The notes under the pieces are model-generated. The model had not been told where the DNA came from and did not search any database. It was given only the letters and a program-made list of their open reading frames with translations. DNA of 15,208 nt from assembly GCA_033765345.1 (NCBI GenBank), contig JANRIC010000248.1:1-15208 (forward strand). The letters run 5' to 3'. Position numbers and translations under genes: made by a program. Source of the stretch: JANRIC01 sp033765345. GTDB taxonomy: Bacteria > Bacteroidota > Bacteroidia > Cytophagales > Microscillaceae. Shown here piece after piece: positions 13,076 to 15,208 of the stretch (positions are counted from its first letter, which is position 1; each line of letters begins with the position of its first letter).

Positions 13076-13999
13076 ATGCAAAACACAGCGCAAAAAACCA
13101 AAATCGACGTTTATCAAATGATTACCGACCGAGTGATCGAGTTCTTAAAGCAGGATTTAGCCCCCTGGCGCAAACCCTGGAGAAGTGTACAAGGTACGCT
13201 CATTGCCCCTAAAAACGGCATTTCGGGCAAAAACTACCGGGGAATCAATGCCTTTTTACTCAATTGCTTGCCTTATGAAGACCCTTATTATTTGACCTTC
13301 AAGCAGGTACAGCAGCTTGGCGGAAGAATCCAAAAAGGACAAAAAGGCTTTCCAGTGATTTTTTATAAACTCACGGAAATCAAAGAATCTAAGGAGGAAC
13401 AAGGCAAAAAAGTGCTTGAAGTACGGGAAATACCGCTCATTAGATACCACATCGTGTTTAATGTGGAGCAGTGCGAAGGCATTACCCTATTTGCCTCAGA
13501 AGCTCCGCAGGAGGAGGAAGAAAAGGAACTCAGCCCGATTCAAGCCTGTGAGAACATTATTTTCGAGATGCCCAACCCGCCCGAGATCATCAACAAACCC
13601 AGCAACCGAGCATATTATCAGCCTTCGGCAGATCGTATCGTGATGCCCGAACGCAAGCAGTTTGAAAGCTCAGAAGAATATTATGCTACGCTGTTTCACG
13701 AGTTAGGGCATTCTACTGGTCACCCCAGCCGCTTAAACCGCAAAGACCTCGTGGAAAGTACCGGATTTGGCAGCGAACCCTACAGCCGGGAGGAACTGAC
13801 CGCCGAAATGATCGCCGGTTTTTTGTGTGGTTTTGCAGGCATCGAGCCGAGCACCCTCGAGAACTCCGCAGCCTATATCCAAAGCTGGATCGCAAGGCTT
13901 CAGGACGATAAAAAGCTAGTCATCGAGGCAGCCTCCAGAGCGCAAAAAGCCTGTGATTATATCCTGGATAGAGAATCAGAGGAACCGATAGCATCCTAA
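13076..13999 (+). CDS. ArdC-like antirestriction protein (ssDNA-binding plus zincin)
   Basis: A 307-residue protein of the ArdC/DUF1738 type. The N-terminal domain (about 5-135) begins DVYQMITDRVIEFLKQ, then LAPWRKPW and SGKNYRGINAFLL, which is the ssDNA-binding ArdC_N pattern. The C-terminal domain is a zincin-like metallopeptidase with HELGHSTGH (His208, Glu209, His212, His216) and a downstream acidic helix YSREELTAEM (Glu240/241/244), the likely third metal ligand. A Glu-rich linker (QEEEEKELSP) joins them. ArdC of broad-host-range plasmids binds incoming single-stranded DNA and protects it from restriction. ATG at 13076 gives the family N-terminus. It lies between two folded GC-rich spacers and points to a conjugative origin of the element. 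Confidence 0.88.
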   Translation: MQNTAQKTKIDVYQMITDRVIEFLKQDLAPWRKPWRSVQGTLIAPKNGISGKNYRGINAFLLNCLPYEDPYYLTFKQVQQLGGRIQKGQKGFPVIFYKLTEIKESKEEQGKKVLEVREIPLIRYHIVFNVEQCEGITLFASEAPQEEEEKELSPIQACENIIFEMPNPPEIINKPSNRAYYQPSADRIVMPERKQFESSEEYYATLFHELGHSTGHPSRLNRKDLVESTGFGSEPYSREELTAEMIAGFLCGFAGIEPSTLENSAAYIQSWIARLQDDKKLVIEAASRAQKACDYILDRESEEPIAS

Positions 14000-14397
14000 A
14001 AACCGACCCGGAAAGCCTGCCTACCTGCCCAAAGGGAGGGAGGTTTTTCCGTCCGCCGCGTCCGCTCCCCTGCGGACGGTCTGCTGCCTTCGCTTAGTCT
14101 CTTGCCCAACAGACCGGACTCAGAGGAGCGGGTTGGCCATCCGCAAAGCCAACACTTTTATAAGTTCCTTAACTCTTACCTTGAAGCAGACTGATACCCC
14201 ACAGAAAGAGGTTTTTGAGTGCTAAATTTGAATAATAAGCAGGATTTTAAAACTATCCGTCCAAAGTTAGGTAAGAGACAATACCTTTTTCTTTCACTGC
14301 CCCACCACTACAACCCAACCCTGACATTTTCCGTAATACCCAATCATAAAACCAGCTCACATCCAAAAAATTATTTTTCCTTTATAATCCTTTGAAT
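14000..14397. other. structured GC-rich spacer and probable right edge of the element
   Basis: No gene. An imperfect GC-rich hairpin followed by T5 (about 14018-14048) may end the ardC-like transcript. CCGTCCGC / GCGGACGG (14049-14056, 14072-14079) competes with a nested long-range fold: CCGCTCC (14062-14068) with GGAGCGG (14125-14131), and CGGTCTG (14077-14083) with CAGACCG (14110-14116). GTTGGC / GCCAAC (14132-14137, 14148-14153) adds another stem. A 9-bp inverted pair CTCTTACCT / AGGTAAGAG lies at 14173 and 14269. Base composition falls back to AT-rich after about 14155, the likely zone of the element border. No copy of the tRNA-Val 3' end was found. Confidence 0.5.
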
Positions 14398-14934
14398 ATG
14401 AAAACAATACGCAGTTTTTTATTGCTTTTTTATGTATCCATCACACTCATTCAGGCACAATCCGAAACGGAAAACCAACAAAACCCAAAAAAATCCTCCG
14501 CTTTCTTCTCCCGTTTTAGCCTCGGAGGGAACGTAGGTTTTAGCCTAGGTGATCCGGCATTTGCCAATGTGTCTCCCTTACTGGGTTACCGGATTTCGGA
14601 GCGGTTTCAGGCAGGGCTGGGTTTGAGCTATATCTACCAAAACCCCAAATCTACGCCGCCACAGCATTTGTATGGGGGCAGAGCCTACAGCAAATACCAG
14701 GTACTTGGGCCGCTTTTTGTCTGGGGCGAACTGGAAGGCATGAATACCGAAGAACTCCGCCAGGATGGCAGCACGATCCGCACCTGGCAATGGGCACCAC
14801 TGCTGGGCGGAGGTCTCCAGCTTTCGCTTGGAGAGCGGGCAAAGATTTATTTTACCGTGCTTTACAATGTCGCCCACGACAACAAATCCTGGCGAGGGAC
14901 TCCCTGGGAGACTAGGTTTGGTTTTGGCTTTTAG
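14398..14934 (+). CDS. small outer-membrane beta-barrel protein
   Basis: A 178-residue secreted protein. The N-terminus MKTIRSFLLLFYVSITLIQAQ is a Sec signal peptide with probable cleavage after QA (about residue 20). After a polar linker, alternating aromatic/glycine strands (FSLGGNVGFSLG, VSPLLGYRI, QAGLGLSYIY, LGPLFVWGELEG, APLLGGGLQLSLG, KIYFTVLYNVA) and a C-terminal aromatic end (TRFGFGF, ending in Phe) indicate an 8-strand outer-membrane barrel common in Bacteroidota. The ATG at 14398 is chosen over an in-frame TTG at 14392 because it starts the signal peptide. It stands alone and is likely host backbone to the right of the element. The specific function is unknown. Confidence 0.8.
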   Translation: MKTIRSFLLLFYVSITLIQAQSETENQQNPKKSSAFFSRFSLGGNVGFSLGDPAFANVSPLLGYRISERFQAGLGLSYIYQNPKSTPPQHLYGGRAYSKYQVLGPLFVWGELEGMNTEELRQDGSTIRTWQWAPLLGGGLQLSLGERAKIYFTVLYNVAHDNKSWRGTPWETRFGFGF

Positions 14935-15208
14935 GATATTTCAACGCTTGATATGGATATAAATTATAAAAATAATTACCTGACAATCAGATTTTTAGAT
15001 TTTGTTTGGTATTTTTTGTTAAAAAAATCTTAAATTTTATTTGCTTATATTTTCTAAAATTTATAACATTGTACCAGGGAGAGCAGCTAATATGTACAAA
15101 TATTTCACAATTCTTCAAACCAACTCCATAAATAACTCCCCAATCATTCCATTCAAGCAATTCATCTTGTATCAATTTTCTAAGCTAATAACATGGCTTA
15201 GTCTGGTA
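14935..15208. other. right-end segment without a confident gene
   Basis: AT-rich, with no repeats or RNA genes that I can support. A 62-codon minus-strand frame (15175-14987, TTG start) contains a plausible-looking stretch (LEWNDWGVIYGVGLKNCEIFVHI). It could be the remains or the end of a larger gene, but the same frame is closed by a stop just upstream, so it is not called. Confidence 0.3.

Noticed and set aside
14987..15175. 62-codon minus-strand frame near the right end
   Set aside because: TTG start, upstream in-frame stop and no recognised domain. It could be a gene remnant but is not supportable.

Overview
The window looks like a chromosomal segment of a member of the Bacteroidota, probably a Cytophagia-like lineage, carrying an integrated mobile element. 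The evidence is the alpha2-type glycyl-tRNA synthetase, several promoters of the Bacteroidota form (TTTG, 17-20 bp spacer, TAnnTTTG), few Shine-Dalgarno sequences, and a gene set (excisionase-like HTH, RepB-type primase, VirE-type ATPase, ArdC-like protein) typical of Bacteroidota elements. The species cannot be fixed from the sequence.

Layout. 1-2382 is host backbone: a Uma2-type nuclease gene (minus strand), glyS, and a tRNA-Val(TAC) gene. Foreign DNA appears to begin just after the tRNA 3' end. 2393-5913 is a plasmid-like replication module on the minus strand: HTH/excisionase-like protein, RepB-type primase, an AT-rich spacer with about eight copies of TGTAGTAAGT in both orientations (iteron-like, a candidate origin), a VirE-type P-loop ATPase, a possible plus-strand small RNA and a small basic HTH-like protein. 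5914-7300 holds a palindromic operator, an XRE regulator and an unusual four-helix membrane protein with a C-terminal HTH. 7314-12500 is AT-rich cargo: XRE regulator, HNH-type nuclease gene, PIN-like protein and, convergent with them, a stand-alone reverse transcriptase (RT). 12500-14160 is GC-richer and strongly folded, and surrounds an ArdC-like antirestriction gene. 14398-14934 is an outer-membrane beta-barrel protein, probably host. No integrase, relaxase or second att copy is visible.

The main discovery candidate is the RT locus at 10652-12500. The protein has the hallmarks of a stand-alone antiviral RT (unknown-group/DRT type; DRT2- or DRT9-like is my best guess). Directly upstream is a 312-nt segment bounded by complementary 14-nt arms. 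It has a matching -7 box at its 5' end, a run of seven Us at its 3' end, and several perfect internal hairpins. This is the layout expected of a template ncRNA. The complementary strand, which would be the cDNA strand, is free of stop codons in one frame for 267 nt and would encode a hydrophobic peptide. That invites comparison with the cDNA-encoded neo gene of DRT2. A four-tract G-quadruplex motif lies about 50 bp upstream of the promoter.

How the parts may work together (inference): primase, ATPase and iterons replicate the element, XRE/HTH proteins control it, ArdC protects it on entry (possibly from a folded single-strand promoter), and the HNH/PIN and RT loci are defence cargo.
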